Source: Breznakiella homolactica (GTDB lineage: Bacteria; Spirochaetota; Spirochaetia; Treponematales; Breznakiellaceae). From it: a DNA stretch of 64,000 bases. Both the position numbers and the translations under genes were made by a program. The notes beneath the pieces are model-generated. The model saw nothing but the letters and a program-made list of their open reading frames with translations, was not told the DNA's origin and did no database searches. Positions 27,477-35,429 of the stretch are shown here, in pieces; position 1 is the stretch's first letter; every line of letters starts with the position of its first letter. The DNA is taken from positions 4,092,001 to 4,156,000 of the forward strand of contig NZ_CP067089.2 in the NCBI RefSeq assembly GCF_016616095.2, given 5' to 3'.

Positions 27477-28684
27477 ATCAATCCGATCTGCGCCAGTTTT
27501 TCACTGTCCAGCTGGTATTTGGACTCCAGATCCCGGAGGACATTTTCGTTAATTGCCACAGGCCTGTTGAGCTTCTTTGTTTCCCGGTTGGCTTTGAAGA
27601 GCATCCGCACCATCTTGGCGGGGTTGAAAACAATGGAAGACATGATCCAGCAGCCGTGGGTACACCAGCAGTTTGCGGTATATCCGTGGCCCACATCGGC
27701 TATTTCCTTCTTCATGGCGTCACCGTTCATGATAGCCTGGATGTCGCAGCCGTAGTCCTTAACGTTTCCGATGGGGTCCCGCAGTTCGCAGGAACGGAAG
27801 CGGCCGTCGTAATCAATGACCAGGGTTGTCTCGCCGGCGGTGCAGTCCATTCCCCAGGGAGTGGGTTTGTCGATATTGCTGGCCCGGATGTTGTACAGGG
27901 AGCGCATGAGCCCAAGATAGAAAAAGCGGGCGATCTTTTTGCCCATGCGGCTGTCCACGCCTTCGGCGATACGGTCGCCGTACGCCGCGTAGTAGGGGAC
28001 GATTTTATCCTGGATTTCCCGGAGGCTTTTCTCGGTGAGTATCTTGACTCCGTCCTCCCGGGTCATTCCCCGGGCGGCCTCCACGGTATGGGTGGAAATA
28101 TTGAACCGTCCGTAGGCCCACAGCATAAAGTCCATGAGTTCTTCAACATTGTATTTTGTGATGACCGTGGCAACGTTTTTGAGTATCTGGCCGTCATCAC
28201 CGAAATTGTCGTCGATTTTCTGAAGGGTTTCCGCCGCGTGGTAAAAACTCGGGACTCCCCGCTGGGTATCGTGGGTACTGCCGAAGCCGTCAATGGAAAT
28301 GCTGATCGTCAGGTTGGCGTCGGGGCAGCTTTTGCGGAGACGTTTGAGCCATTCCACAATCAGATCGCCCTTTATTCCGTTGGAAGGAAAGTTGATATCC
28401 TTGACTTTGTTGTTTTTATAGAACAGTTCGATTATTTCCGGCAGATCCTCCCGGAGGGTCGGTTCTCCGCCGGACAGCCAGAGCCGGTTGAATTCTCCGG
28501 CGGTTTCGGAAATTTTCTTGATTTCATCGAAGGTAAGTTCCGGTTCCTTTTTATCCATTTCACCGGCGTAGAAACACATCGCGCATTTCGCGTTGCATTT
28601 TCCGGTGACAAAAAGAAAAACCGATTCGAGTTTCCGTTTTGAACTCATTGTGTTGAATGAGCTTCCTTTGCGTTTTGACGGCAT
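27473..28684 (-). CDS. Radical SAM protein with Cys-rich C-terminal region
   Basis: A 403-residue radical SAM enzyme with the cluster motif CNAKCAMC (Cys30, Cys34, Cys37), the SAM-binding LWLSGGEPT and a TIM-barrel core. The C-terminal third has several cysteines (DCTAGETTLVIDYDG, RSCELRDP, CWCTHGCW) consistent with a SPASM-like auxiliary cluster region. The substrate may be a peptide or a small molecule. It overlaps the downstream glycosyltransferase gene by four bases. AAGGATAAGGT precedes this ATG; a second in-frame ATG at 28648 has no ribosome site. Confidence 0.85.
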   Translation of the reverse strand: MPSKRKGSSFNTMSSKRKLESVFLFVTGKCNAKCAMCFYAGEMDKKEPELTFDEIKKISETAGEFNRLWLSGGEPTLREDLPEIIELFYKNNKVKDINFPSNGIKGDLIVEWLKRLRKSCPDANLTISISIDGFGSTHDTQRGVPSFYHAAETLQKIDDNFGDDGQILKNVATVITKYNVEELMDFMLWAYGRFNISTHTVEAARGMTREDGVKILTEKSLREIQDKIVPYYAAYGDRIAEGVDSRMGKKIARFFYLGLMRSLYNIRASNIDKPTPWGMDCTAGETTLVIDYDGRFRSCELRDPIGNVKDYGCDIQAIMNGDAMKKEIADVGHGYTANCWCTHGCWIMSSIVFNPAKMVRMLFKANRETKKLNRPVAINENVLRDLESKYQLDSEKLAQIGLI

Positions 28685-28890
28685 ACCTTATCCTTAATTA
28701 TTATTTTTTCATATTTCCCGAATATGGCCATATGCAAACTGACCGGGAATATACGGATTCCGCCCCGTTCCTGTACGGAAAGTACCGGCAAAAACGGCGA
28801 AATGCCGCTCCTTTGCTTTTACCGGCCCGAAGCGTAAAGAACAGTATAGTTTATTGCCCCTGTCTTGAAAAGGTACGGCGGCAGGGTATC

Positions 28891-29078
28891 TGCATTATGG
28901 GGAATCCGGCACAGAAGCATGGTTGGCAACTGGGTCCGGGGGGCCTGTCTGGGGGCAAGGGCATAGGGCTCCTCGTCGGCCTGCGGCCTCGAAAGTCGCG
29001 CCTATGCCCTTGCCCCCAGACACCCCGCGATACCGGGATTACACCATGCTTCTGTGCCGCTGATCGGGAGATAATGCA
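28891..29078. repeat. Long imperfect inverted repeat (hairpin element 1)
   Basis: Three perfectly complementary segments are nested: TGCATTAT (28891-28898 with 29071-29078), a 17-base segment (28907-28923 with 29043-29059) and a 22-base segment (28946-28967 with 29001-29022). They are separated by unmatched internal loops of similar length on both sides. The 33-base apical loop contains a core (28967-28995) whose exact reverse complement is at 29289-29317. Confidence 0.85.
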
Positions 29079-29235
29079 GATGACATTCTCTGGGAGGGGG
29101 CTGGGTATGTGAGGCCGCTTCGGGAGGAGTGAGGCAACTACAACTGGAGGCGGCAGCAACCCTATCAAGAACTACCATAACCGGGTTGTTCCACCCTTAC
29201 CCAACCACCCTCACGGAGGACGCACAGACCGGTTT

Positions 29236-29375
29236 AGCCGGAAAGCACCCGGCCGTACTGGTAACGCCGGGTCTTTCGTATAAAACGGCTTTCGAGGCCG
29301 CAGGCCGACGAGGAGCCATTCCCATTTCTACACGACAGGACCCGTGGCACCGGTAAACACGGGTGCTTTCCGGCT
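29236..29375. repeat. Long imperfect inverted repeat (hairpin element 2)
   Basis: The outer arms are a perfect 16-base pair: AGCCGGAAAGCACCCG (29236-29251) with 29360-29375. The next 35 bases on each side still pair partly, around GGTAACGCCGGGTC and its partner near 29341-29356. The apex carries the 29-base core at 29289-29317, an exact inverted copy of the core of element 1, while the arms of the two elements are unrelated. Confidence 0.85.
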
Positions 29376-29393
29376 TGCGAGAGTCTGTGTTTC

Positions 29394-29573
29394 CTACAGG
29401 CTCTCGCTGAAATTCATCAGACCGTTGAGGGCGAATTTGAGCTCCCGTTTTGCCCGCTCCTTGGCCGGAGAAAAATCATCCTCCGGAAAGTCCAGGAGAT
29501 TGTAAAAAAGGGTTCTCACTTCATCGAGCTTTTCATTCACTTCATACATCTTATCGTCTTTACTGTCTGCCAT
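29394..29573 (-). CDS. Small acidic protein of 59 residues
   Basis: A short frame with ATG at 29573 preceded by CGGAGATACA (GGAG, five to six bases away) and ended by TAG. The protein begins MADSKDDKMYEVNEKLDEVR, contains LLDFPEDDFSP and an amphipathic helical tail (ERAKRELKFALNGLMNF). No family was recognised. It starts 33 bases after the stop of the AttH-like gene on the same strand, so it is probably the second gene of that unit. Hairpin element 2 begins 18 bases past its stop. Confidence 0.65.
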   Translation of the reverse strand: MADSKDDKMYEVNEKLDEVRTLFYNLLDFPEDDFSPAKERAKRELKFALNGLMNFSESL

Positions 29574-29606
29574 TGTATCTCCGGGTGTTTCCGCGCTGTT
29601 CCGGGG

Positions 29607-30665
29607 TTACCGGTTCCAGCGTTTTTCGTCCTTGTTGAATCCGAATTCGATAATGCCCCGGGCTTTAACCCCGTTGATATCGAAGCTGCCGATACCTTCG
29701 TGGAACTGGTATACCCGGTTCTCAAAGGCAAACTGGAATTCCATTTCCTTCTCCGCCTTGACGGTCATGACCGTGCCGTCCGCCAAGGTTACCTTCGTCT
29801 CGAATGCCAGGGGAACATCGTTGGTTTTTTCGTAATCATCCATGGAAGAATAAAAATCCGTGCAGACCCGTTTTTCCCCTTTGATGAGGTACCCGGTCTG
29901 CAGCTCCCGCAGGATAGGGTAGCGGACGGCGTTGAAGTTGAGGTCGTCACCGTTTTCCATGAGGGCTATGATCCAGACGTGCCGGTCCATAAAAGCCCAG
30001 TCCCGGGTACCGAAGGAATGGTCCCGCACCGTGGGCATATCCGTCAGGGTTTTCGTTTGTCCGCTGATCGACAGTTCCGCGGTCAGTTTCCCCGACTGTT
30101 CGTAATGGACCTGGTGCGCCGCTGCCAGGTTGTTTTGGAATCCTTTTTCGAATTTTTCCCTGGCCAGAGCCCGGGCGACCGGGAGGGAATCGAAGTGCCG
30201 GGAGAATTCGAAGATCGGCGCCGTGGCGGTGAACCGGCCTTTGAATTTGACCCGGTCGGTCTGATCCGTGGGAATCCCGTTGCGGCGTTCGTCCAGCCGC
30301 ACCCGGTTCAGGTCACTGTCGAATTCAAACTCCCAGATTTTCGCCGGCTCCACACAGGTGATGGTCAGACCCGTGGGTTCATGGTTGTCGTATTCCTGCT
30401 TGGGATTGACCCAGGCATTGCCGTCCTTGTCCTTGTAGGCTACCCACAGTTCGGTCCGTCCGCCGCCCCGGTAAGCGTTCCTGAAGAGGAGGCTTTCCCC
30501 TTCAATATTATGGGCTGAAAAATAAAAGCTGTTGTTCTGGCTGCTGTCGGCATCCGCCGGCAGGGTATATGTTTCGGCATAGACCTCATCAAAGGGATGC
30601 TGCGCCTTCCGTTTATCAATAGCCTTTTTGATTATTGCCGTCTTAATCCGTGTTTTTAATCCCAT
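29607..30665 (-). CDS. AttH/CrtC-like (lipocalin-type) protein
   Basis: A 352-residue protein without a signal peptide (MGLKTRIKTAIIKKAIDKRK). The stretch VRDHSFGTRDWAFMDRHVW matches the H-S-x-G-x-R-D-W pattern of AttH/CrtC-type beta-sandwich proteins, which include carotenoid hydratases and many lipid- or isoprenoid-related proteins of unknown role. The frame stays open far upstream (to 31793) but only as a shadow of the solute-binding gene. The ATG at 30665 follows AAAGAGGT. It lies upstream of a 59-residue protein and, past the hairpin block, a radical-SAM/glycosyltransferase pair. A lipid or pigment substrate is plausible but inferred. Confidence 0.65.
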   Translation of the reverse strand: MGLKTRIKTAIIKKAIDKRKAQHPFDEVYAETYTLPADADSSQNNSFYFSAHNIEGESLLFRNAYRGGGRTELWVAYKDKDGNAWVNPKQEYDNHEPTGLTITCVEPAKIWEFEFDSDLNRVRLDERRNGIPTDQTDRVKFKGRFTATAPIFEFSRHFDSLPVARALAREKFEKGFQNNLAAAHQVHYEQSGKLTAELSISGQTKTLTDMPTVRDHSFGTRDWAFMDRHVWIIALMENGDDLNFNAVRYPILRELQTGYLIKGEKRVCTDFYSSMDDYEKTNDVPLAFETKVTLADGTVMTVKAEKEMEFQFAFENRVYQFHEGIGSFDINGVKARGIIEFGFNKDEKRWNR

Positions 30666-30720
30666 TGTATTACCTCTTTGCTGAATTACCGTGTCTTTCA
30701 TTGTATTCGGAGCGAGAATC

Positions 30721-30774
30721 TTGTCAATCTTCCGGCGCTTTGTAAAATAGTATGGTTTTAAAAAATAGTATGGT
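30721..30774 (+). promoter_or_regulatory. Promoter candidate with an 18-base direct repeat
   Basis: TTGTCA (30721-30726) and TAAAAT (30743-30748) form a possible promoter with a 16-base spacer. AAAATAGTATGGT occurs twice, at 30744-30756 and 30762-30774, exactly 18 bases apart. Such a repeat could bind the AraC-type response regulator encoded downstream. Confidence 0.4.
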
Positions 30775-30908
30775 CCGTTTCCGGCGGGATAATAAAAAAT
30801 ACTAATCATTTCGAAGATTGTGAATTGTCCCCGGTTCCAGGGGATTTTACACTGTTCATAGAATTCCCGGTGATCCGGGAAAACCAAAAAAAGAAAAGGA
30901 GCATGGGT

Positions 30909-32183
30909 ATGAAAATGAAAAATACCGCCCTTGCGGTGCTGATGATTCTTATAACAGCCGTTGTCTTTGCCGGCGGCGGCAATGATTCCGGGGGAACCTC
31001 CGGCGGAACCGTCACCATCCAGGTGGCGAACTGGGACACCGCCAATATGCCCTACGTGCCGGTGCTGATCCAGGCGTTTGAAACCGCCAATCCCGGCGTC
31101 AAAGTTGAAATTGTGGATATCCCTTCGGCGGATTACAACCAGAAGCTGACGGTGATGCTCAACGGCGGCAGCGATGTTGACGCTTTCTGGATCAAGGAAG
31201 CGGACATGGCCAAGAGTTTCAACAACCGGGGCCAGCTCATGGATCTGACCGCCAACATCCGCCGGGACGGTATCAATCTCAATGATTTTAACGGGCTGGC
31301 GGAAAATTTCGTTTTTGACGAGAAAACCGTGGCGCTCCCGGCGCGGACCGATTACTACATCATGTACTACAACAAGGATATCTTCGACGCAGCCGGGGTG
31401 GCGTATCCTTCCAACAACATGACCTGGCCCGAATGGGAACAGCTTGCCGCCCGGGTGACCTCCGGCAGCGGCAACACCAAGAAATACGGCGGGTTCCTCC
31501 ATACCTGGCAGGCCTGCGTGCAAAACTGGGCTGTCCAGGACGGTAAGCATACCATCATGGAAACCGATTACAGCTTTTTTAAGCCCTATTATGAAATGGC
31601 CATCCGCATGCAGGACGCGGGGACGATCTGGGATTTCGGTACCCTCAAGACCGCGGGGATCCACTATTCCAGCGCCTTCCTCCAGGGCAATGTGGCCATG
31701 ATGCCCATGGGGACCTGGTTCTTCAGCACCATCATCGACAGGATCAACAAGGGCGAAAGCAAGGTCCGGTGGGGCATCTCGGTGCTGCCCCATCCCGCGG
31801 GGGTTGAAGCCGGCTGGACCGTGGGTTCCACCACGCCCATGGCGGTGAACAACGCCTCAAAGAAAAAAGACGCTGCCTGGGAATTCGTAAAATTCGTCAC
31901 CGGTCCCGAGGGCGCGAAGATTTACGCCGCCGGTGGATCACTGCCTGCCCGCTCCAACAGCCAGACCCTGGCGGATATCGCCAACGCACCGGGGATGCCC
32001 GAAGGTTCCCTGGACGCGCTCCAGGTCAAACATATCAGCCTGGACCGGCCCGTGGCGGATCTGGTGGCGGATGTCAACAATATGCTTGGAGAAGAACACA
32101 GCCTGATTATGCTTAAGCAGGTCTCCATCGATCAGGGTCTGCAGAACATGGCCCGGCGTTCAAAACAGATCCAGAATAAATAG
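30909..32183 (+). CDS. Sugar ABC transporter solute-binding protein
   Basis: A 424-residue family 1 solute-binding protein. The signal peptide ends in AVVFAGGG; there is no lipobox Cys, as in many spirochaetal binding proteins, so it may be periplasmic. Core segments include VEIVDIPSADYNQKLTVML, VDAFWIKEADMAKSF and LPARTDYYIMYYNKDIFDAAG. AAGGAG (30896-30901) fits ATG 30909; ATG 30903 is too close. It heads the importer of the uronide locus and is a close paralogue of the convergent gene at 34011-35318. Confidence 0.92.
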   Translation: MKMKNTALAVLMILITAVVFAGGGNDSGGTSGGTVTIQVANWDTANMPYVPVLIQAFETANPGVKVEIVDIPSADYNQKLTVMLNGGSDVDAFWIKEADMAKSFNNRGQLMDLTANIRRDGINLNDFNGLAENFVFDEKTVALPARTDYYIMYYNKDIFDAAGVAYPSNNMTWPEWEQLAARVTSGSGNTKKYGGFLHTWQACVQNWAVQDGKHTIMETDYSFFKPYYEMAIRMQDAGTIWDFGTLKTAGIHYSSAFLQGNVAMMPMGTWFFSTIIDRINKGESKVRWGISVLPHPAGVEAGWTVGSTTPMAVNNASKKKDAAWEFVKFVTGPEGAKIYAAGGSLPARSNSQTLADIANAPGMPEGSLDALQVKHISLDRPVADLVADVNNMLGEEHSLIMLKQVSIDQGLQNMARRSKQIQNK

Positions 32184-32196
32184 TTCAAAACCCTCT

Positions 32197-32220
32197 CGGC
32201 GGGCCGGCTTTGGCCCGCCG
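32197..32220 (+). promoter_or_regulatory. GC-rich intra-operon hairpin after the solute-binding gene
   Basis: CGGCGGGCC (32197-32205) pairs perfectly with GGCCCGCCG (32212-32220) over a six-base loop, without a T tract. It lies between the binding-protein gene and the first permease, the same arrangement as at 12007-12049. Confidence 0.7.
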
Positions 32221-32252
32221 GTTTCCGGTCTCCCGGACCGAAAGGAGTTCCC

Positions 32253-33173
32253 ATGGCAAAACATGCGTATTCCGGAACCGCTGTGACCGGAAAAAAAGGA
32301 CTGTCCCTGACGGTGAGAAACACCATGATGGGAATGTCCTTCATCCTTCCGAATTTTATTGGTTTTTTTATTTTCATCCTTATCCCGGTGGTGTTTTCCC
32401 TTATCCTGAGTTTCATGGACTGGGACGGTTTCAATGCCATGACGTTTGCCGGGCTCAGGAATTTTGTCGCCATCTTCCGGGATGAGGTGTTCCGCCAGTC
32501 CCTGGGGAGGACCTTTGTTTATACAATTTCCTGTGTGGTGTTTACCCTCTTCGCGTCCCTGGGTCTGGCGGTGCTGCTCAACAAGGACATCAAGGCCAAG
32601 GGCTTTTTCCGGAGTTCCATCTTTTTTCCCTATGTGGCCAGTATCGTTTCCATCGCCGTGGTTTGGCGTCTTCTTTTTATGAAGGATATGGGACCGATCA
32701 ACGCCTTCCTGCGTTTTGTCGGTATATCGAATCCGCCGGGCTGGTTCGGTTCCACCACCTGGGCCCTGCCGGGGGTCATCATCGTGGCGATCTGGAAATA
32801 CATGGGGTATTACATGATCGTGTATCTGGCAGCTCTCCAGGACATACCCCGGGAACTCCACGAAGCGGCCAGTATCGACGGCGCTTCGAGCCTTCAGTAT
32901 TTCTGGCGGATCACCCTGCCCATGCTGGCGCCTTCAACCTTTTTTGTGGTTCTCATGCTGACGATAAACAGCTTTAAATCCTTTGACCTGATCTTCGCCC
33001 TTACCGAAGGCGGGCCGGGGACTTCCACCACGCTGCTGAGCAACTATATCTACAATAAAGCTTTTATTTCCTTCAACTACGGACAGACCAGCGCCGCCGC
33101 GATGATCCTGTTCATCATTGTGGGAAGCATCACCCTCTTCCAGCTCAGGCTGGAAAAGAAACTTTCCCGGTAG
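32253..33173 (+). CDS. Sugar ABC transporter permease (MalF-like)
   Basis: 306 residues with six membrane segments. The EAA loop is HEAASIDGASSLQYFWRITLP, and FDLIFALTEGGPGTSTTLLS is typical of the first permease in CUT1 importers. AAAGGAG precedes the ATG. It lies 69 bases after the binding protein and 17 bases before the second permease. The cargo is expected to be uronate-containing oligosaccharides from the surrounding genes. Confidence 0.93.
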   Translation: MAKHAYSGTAVTGKKGLSLTVRNTMMGMSFILPNFIGFFIFILIPVVFSLILSFMDWDGFNAMTFAGLRNFVAIFRDEVFRQSLGRTFVYTISCVVFTLFASLGLAVLLNKDIKAKGFFRSSIFFPYVASIVSIAVVWRLLFMKDMGPINAFLRFVGISNPPGWFGSTTWALPGVIIVAIWKYMGYYMIVYLAALQDIPRELHEAASIDGASSLQYFWRITLPMLAPSTFFVVLMLTINSFKSFDLIFALTEGGPGTSTTLLSNYIYNKAFISFNYGQTSAAAMILFIIVGSITLFQLRLEKKLSR

Positions 33174-33190
33174 GCCAAGGGAGGGACCCT

Positions 33191-34021
33191 ATGATAGCGA
33201 AGAAACAAACCCTGCGGCAGATCCCGGTCTACCTGCTTCTGGCGGTGGTCACCTTTGTCACGCTCCTGCCCCTGGCCTGGATGCTCTCGGCATCCCTCAA
33301 ACTTGACTCCGAGGTATTTACCGTACCCATCCAGTGGATTCCCCGGAACCCCCTGTGGAGCAACTACGTCAGGATCTGGGAGAAGATCGATTTCCTGCAG
33401 TTCACCTTCAACTCATTTAAGCTTTCGATAATTATCACCATCATCCAGGTAATCACCTCAAGCTTCGCCGCCTACGGGTTCACGAAATGCCATTTTCCCG
33501 GCAGGGACGCGCTGTTCTTTGTGTATATCGCCACCATCGCCATCCCCTGGCAGGTGTACATGCTGCCCCAGTACGTGGAAATGCGGATGATGCATCTGAC
33601 CAATTCCCATCTGGGATATATTCTCATGCAGAGTTTTATCGCCTTCGGGGTTTTTCTGATCCGGCAGTTTTACCAGTCCATACCGGATGAACTGCTCGAC
33701 GCCGCGCGGATCGACGGACTCAACGAATACGGGATTTACTTCCGGGTGGTGCTGCCCCTGTCGAAGCCGGTGCTGGCTACATTGTCGATCTTTAGTTTCG
33801 TCACCATCTGGAACGATTTTATGGGACCCATGATCTACTTCGATTCGGTGCGGAACAAGACCATACCCCTGGGGATCAGAATGTTCCTGGGACAGTACTC
33901 CACCGAATACGGGCTGATCATGGCAGCTTCGGTGGTATCTTTGATTCCGGTGTTCGCGGTGTTCTTGTCGTTCCAGCGGTTTTTTGTCCAGGGTATCGCC
34001 ACCAGCGGGCTCAAGGGCTGA
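33191..34021 (+). CDS. Sugar ABC transporter permease (MalG-like)
   Basis: 276 residues, six membrane segments, with EAA-type loop LDAARIDGLNEYGIYFRVVLP and the C-terminal QRFFVQGIATSGLKG. It completes the importer, again without an ATPase gene. Its last 11 bases overlap the 3' end of a solute-binding gene running the other way. Confidence 0.93.
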   Translation: MIAKKQTLRQIPVYLLLAVVTFVTLLPLAWMLSASLKLDSEVFTVPIQWIPRNPLWSNYVRIWEKIDFLQFTFNSFKLSIIITIIQVITSSFAAYGFTKCHFPGRDALFFVYIATIAIPWQVYMLPQYVEMRMMHLTNSHLGYILMQSFIAFGVFLIRQFYQSIPDELLDAARIDGLNEYGIYFRVVLPLSKPVLATLSIFSFVTIWNDFMGPMIYFDSVRNKTIPLGIRMFLGQYSTEYGLIMAASVVSLIPVFAVFLSFQRFFVQGIATSGLKG

Positions 34022-35318
34022 TGGACTGGCGGTCCTGGATATCCCGGGAACGGGCGCCCATCGTGGCGAGCCCCTCCTCCAGGGAGATTTCATTCAGCAT
34101 GATCCGGCGGTGGATTTCGTCCAGGGCCTGGTTGACTTCCATGACCTTGGCCTGGATAGGCCGGTCAAGGCTGATACGCCGTACCGTGAGCGCTTCCAGG
34201 AGACCCTCGGGCATACCCTCCAGGGCGGCGATTTCCTCCAGGAGGCTGCTGCCGGAATGGGCGGGGATGCCTCCGGTGGCGGCGTACAGGGCCGCCCCTT
34301 CGGGACCCGCGGCGAACCTGAGAAATTCCCATGCGGCGTCCTGCTTCGCCGAGACACTGCTGATCGCCATAGGAGTAACGGAACCCACGGTATACCCCGG
34401 GGGAATACCCGGGCCGTGGGGCAGGGCGGCCACACCCCAGCGGATAGAACTTTCCCCGGATTTTATCTTCTCCACCACGGTCATCATGAGCCAGGTCCCC
34501 ATGGGCATCATCCCGACCCGGCCGGCGAGGAAGGCGCTGGAATAATGAATGTTTCCCGTCAGCAGGCTGGCGTAATCCATCACGCTTTCATCCCGGTTCT
34601 GCATGCGCAGAACCATTTCGTAATAGGGTTTGAAAAATGCGTAGTCCCGGTCCAGGATGGTATGGATCCCATCCGCCAGGGCCCAGTTCTGGACGCAGGC
34701 CTGCCAGGTGTGGAAATGGGCGCCGTAGTATTTTTCCGCGCCCGAGCCGCGGGTCAGGATTCCGGCCGCGGTTTCGAATTCGTCCCAGGTCATGGTATTG
34801 GACGGGTAGGGCAGCCCCGCGGCGTCAAACATGTCTTTGTTATAAAACAGGACGTAATAATCCATCCGGGCCGGCAGGGCCATGACGCTTCCGTCAAAGG
34901 TAAAATGGTCAGCCAGGCCGTTGTAGTCCGCCAGGTCTATTCCGTCCCGCCGGATGTAGCCGTTGAGTTCCAGCAGCCGTCCCCGCTGGGCGTAGCTGTG
35001 GCCGGCGTCACCGTCCTTGATCCAGAAAACATCCAGGTCGGTCCGTCCGTTGAGCATGATCCCCAGCTTGTTGGTATAGTCCGCCGAGGGAATGTCGATG
35101 AGATCGATTTTAATCCCCGGATTTTTCGTTTCGAAACTCCGGGCTATGAGTTCTATGGCGGGATTCGCCGCCACATCCCAGGCGGAAACCCGGAGGGTCA
35201 CCGGCTGGTCCCGGACTGTCTGGCTGTCTCCGCCGGTATCGGAAGCGCCCAGGGCAAATCCCCGGGTACACAGGAAAACAAGCAAAACCGGAACGGTTAT
35301 TTTTCTGCGGTCCATCAT
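34011..35318 (-). CDS. Second sugar solute-binding protein, paralogue of the 30.9-kb gene
   Basis: A 435-residue binding protein with a signal peptide (VPVLLVFLCTRGFALG). It shares long blocks with the protein at 30909, for example IDLIDIPSADY, LDVFWIKDGDAGHSY, HTWQACVQNWALADG, FFKPYYEMVLRMQN and MMPMGTW, so the two arose by duplication. It is on the opposite strand, overlaps the permease gene tail to tail by 11 bases and is divergent from the sensor kinase gene. It may supply the same permeases with a different sugar, or act as the ligand-binding partner of the sensor kinase. Confidence 0.9.
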   Translation of the reverse strand: MMDRRKITVPVLLVFLCTRGFALGASDTGGDSQTVRDQPVTLRVSAWDVAANPAIELIARSFETKNPGIKIDLIDIPSADYTNKLGIMLNGRTDLDVFWIKDGDAGHSYAQRGRLLELNGYIRRDGIDLADYNGLADHFTFDGSVMALPARMDYYVLFYNKDMFDAAGLPYPSNTMTWDEFETAAGILTRGSGAEKYYGAHFHTWQACVQNWALADGIHTILDRDYAFFKPYYEMVLRMQNRDESVMDYASLLTGNIHYSSAFLAGRVGMMPMGTWLMMTVVEKIKSGESSIRWGVAALPHGPGIPPGYTVGSVTPMAISSVSAKQDAAWEFLRFAAGPEGAALYAATGGIPAHSGSSLLEEIAALEGMPEGLLEALTVRRISLDRPIQAKVMEVNQALDEIHRRIMLNEISLEEGLATMGARSRDIQDRQSISP

Positions 35319-35414
35319 TACCTGAATAGTGTAAACCCGTCGATCTCCGAAGTAAATAACTATTTCCTGTTTTTATTTTTCCGGAACGGGAACGGTGCGG
35401 GCCCGGGGCAAATA

Positions 35415-35423
35415 TGGTATACT
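35415..35423 (+). promoter_or_regulatory. Extended -10 element directly before the sensor kinase ATG
   Basis: TGG followed by TATACT (35418-35423) is an extended -10 element. The kinase ATG is at 35430, six bases later, and no ribosome-binding sequence lies between, so transcription would start at or next to the ATG. Confidence 0.55.
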
Positions 35424-35429
35424 GTGGCT

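Larger units (their letters stand above)
28685..29393. other. Non-coding block of about 700 bases with long hairpins
   Basis: No credible gene was found on either strand. The frames that do open here are low-complexity and cross the hairpins. The block holds two long imperfect inverted repeats (28891-29078 and 29236-29375) with a shared core. Between them, at 29079-29235, is a G- and C-tract-rich spacer. The part next to the radical-SAM gene (28685-28890) is plain intergenic sequence. If the minus-strand genes on either side are one operon, this block is transcribed as a long leader of the radical-SAM gene. Confidence 0.6.

Noticed and set aside
28851-29168. Open frames on both strands across hairpin element 1
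   Set aside because: They are low-complexity, Pro/Arg/Gly-rich and symmetrical because of the inverted repeat; no ribosome site or family pattern.
28891-29375. Integron attC sites or CRISPR repeats
   Set aside because: No GTTRRRY/RYYYAAC pairs in the right places, and only two copies of the core, inverted and not regularly spaced.
30666-31793. Extension of the AttH-like gene over the solute-binding gene
   Set aside because: The extension is antisense to a clear binding-protein gene, and AAAGAGGT before 30665 marks the real start.
33984-35429. Long open frame upstream of the second sensor kinase
   Set aside because: It is the antisense shadow of the reversed solute-binding gene; the kinase begins naturally at 35430.
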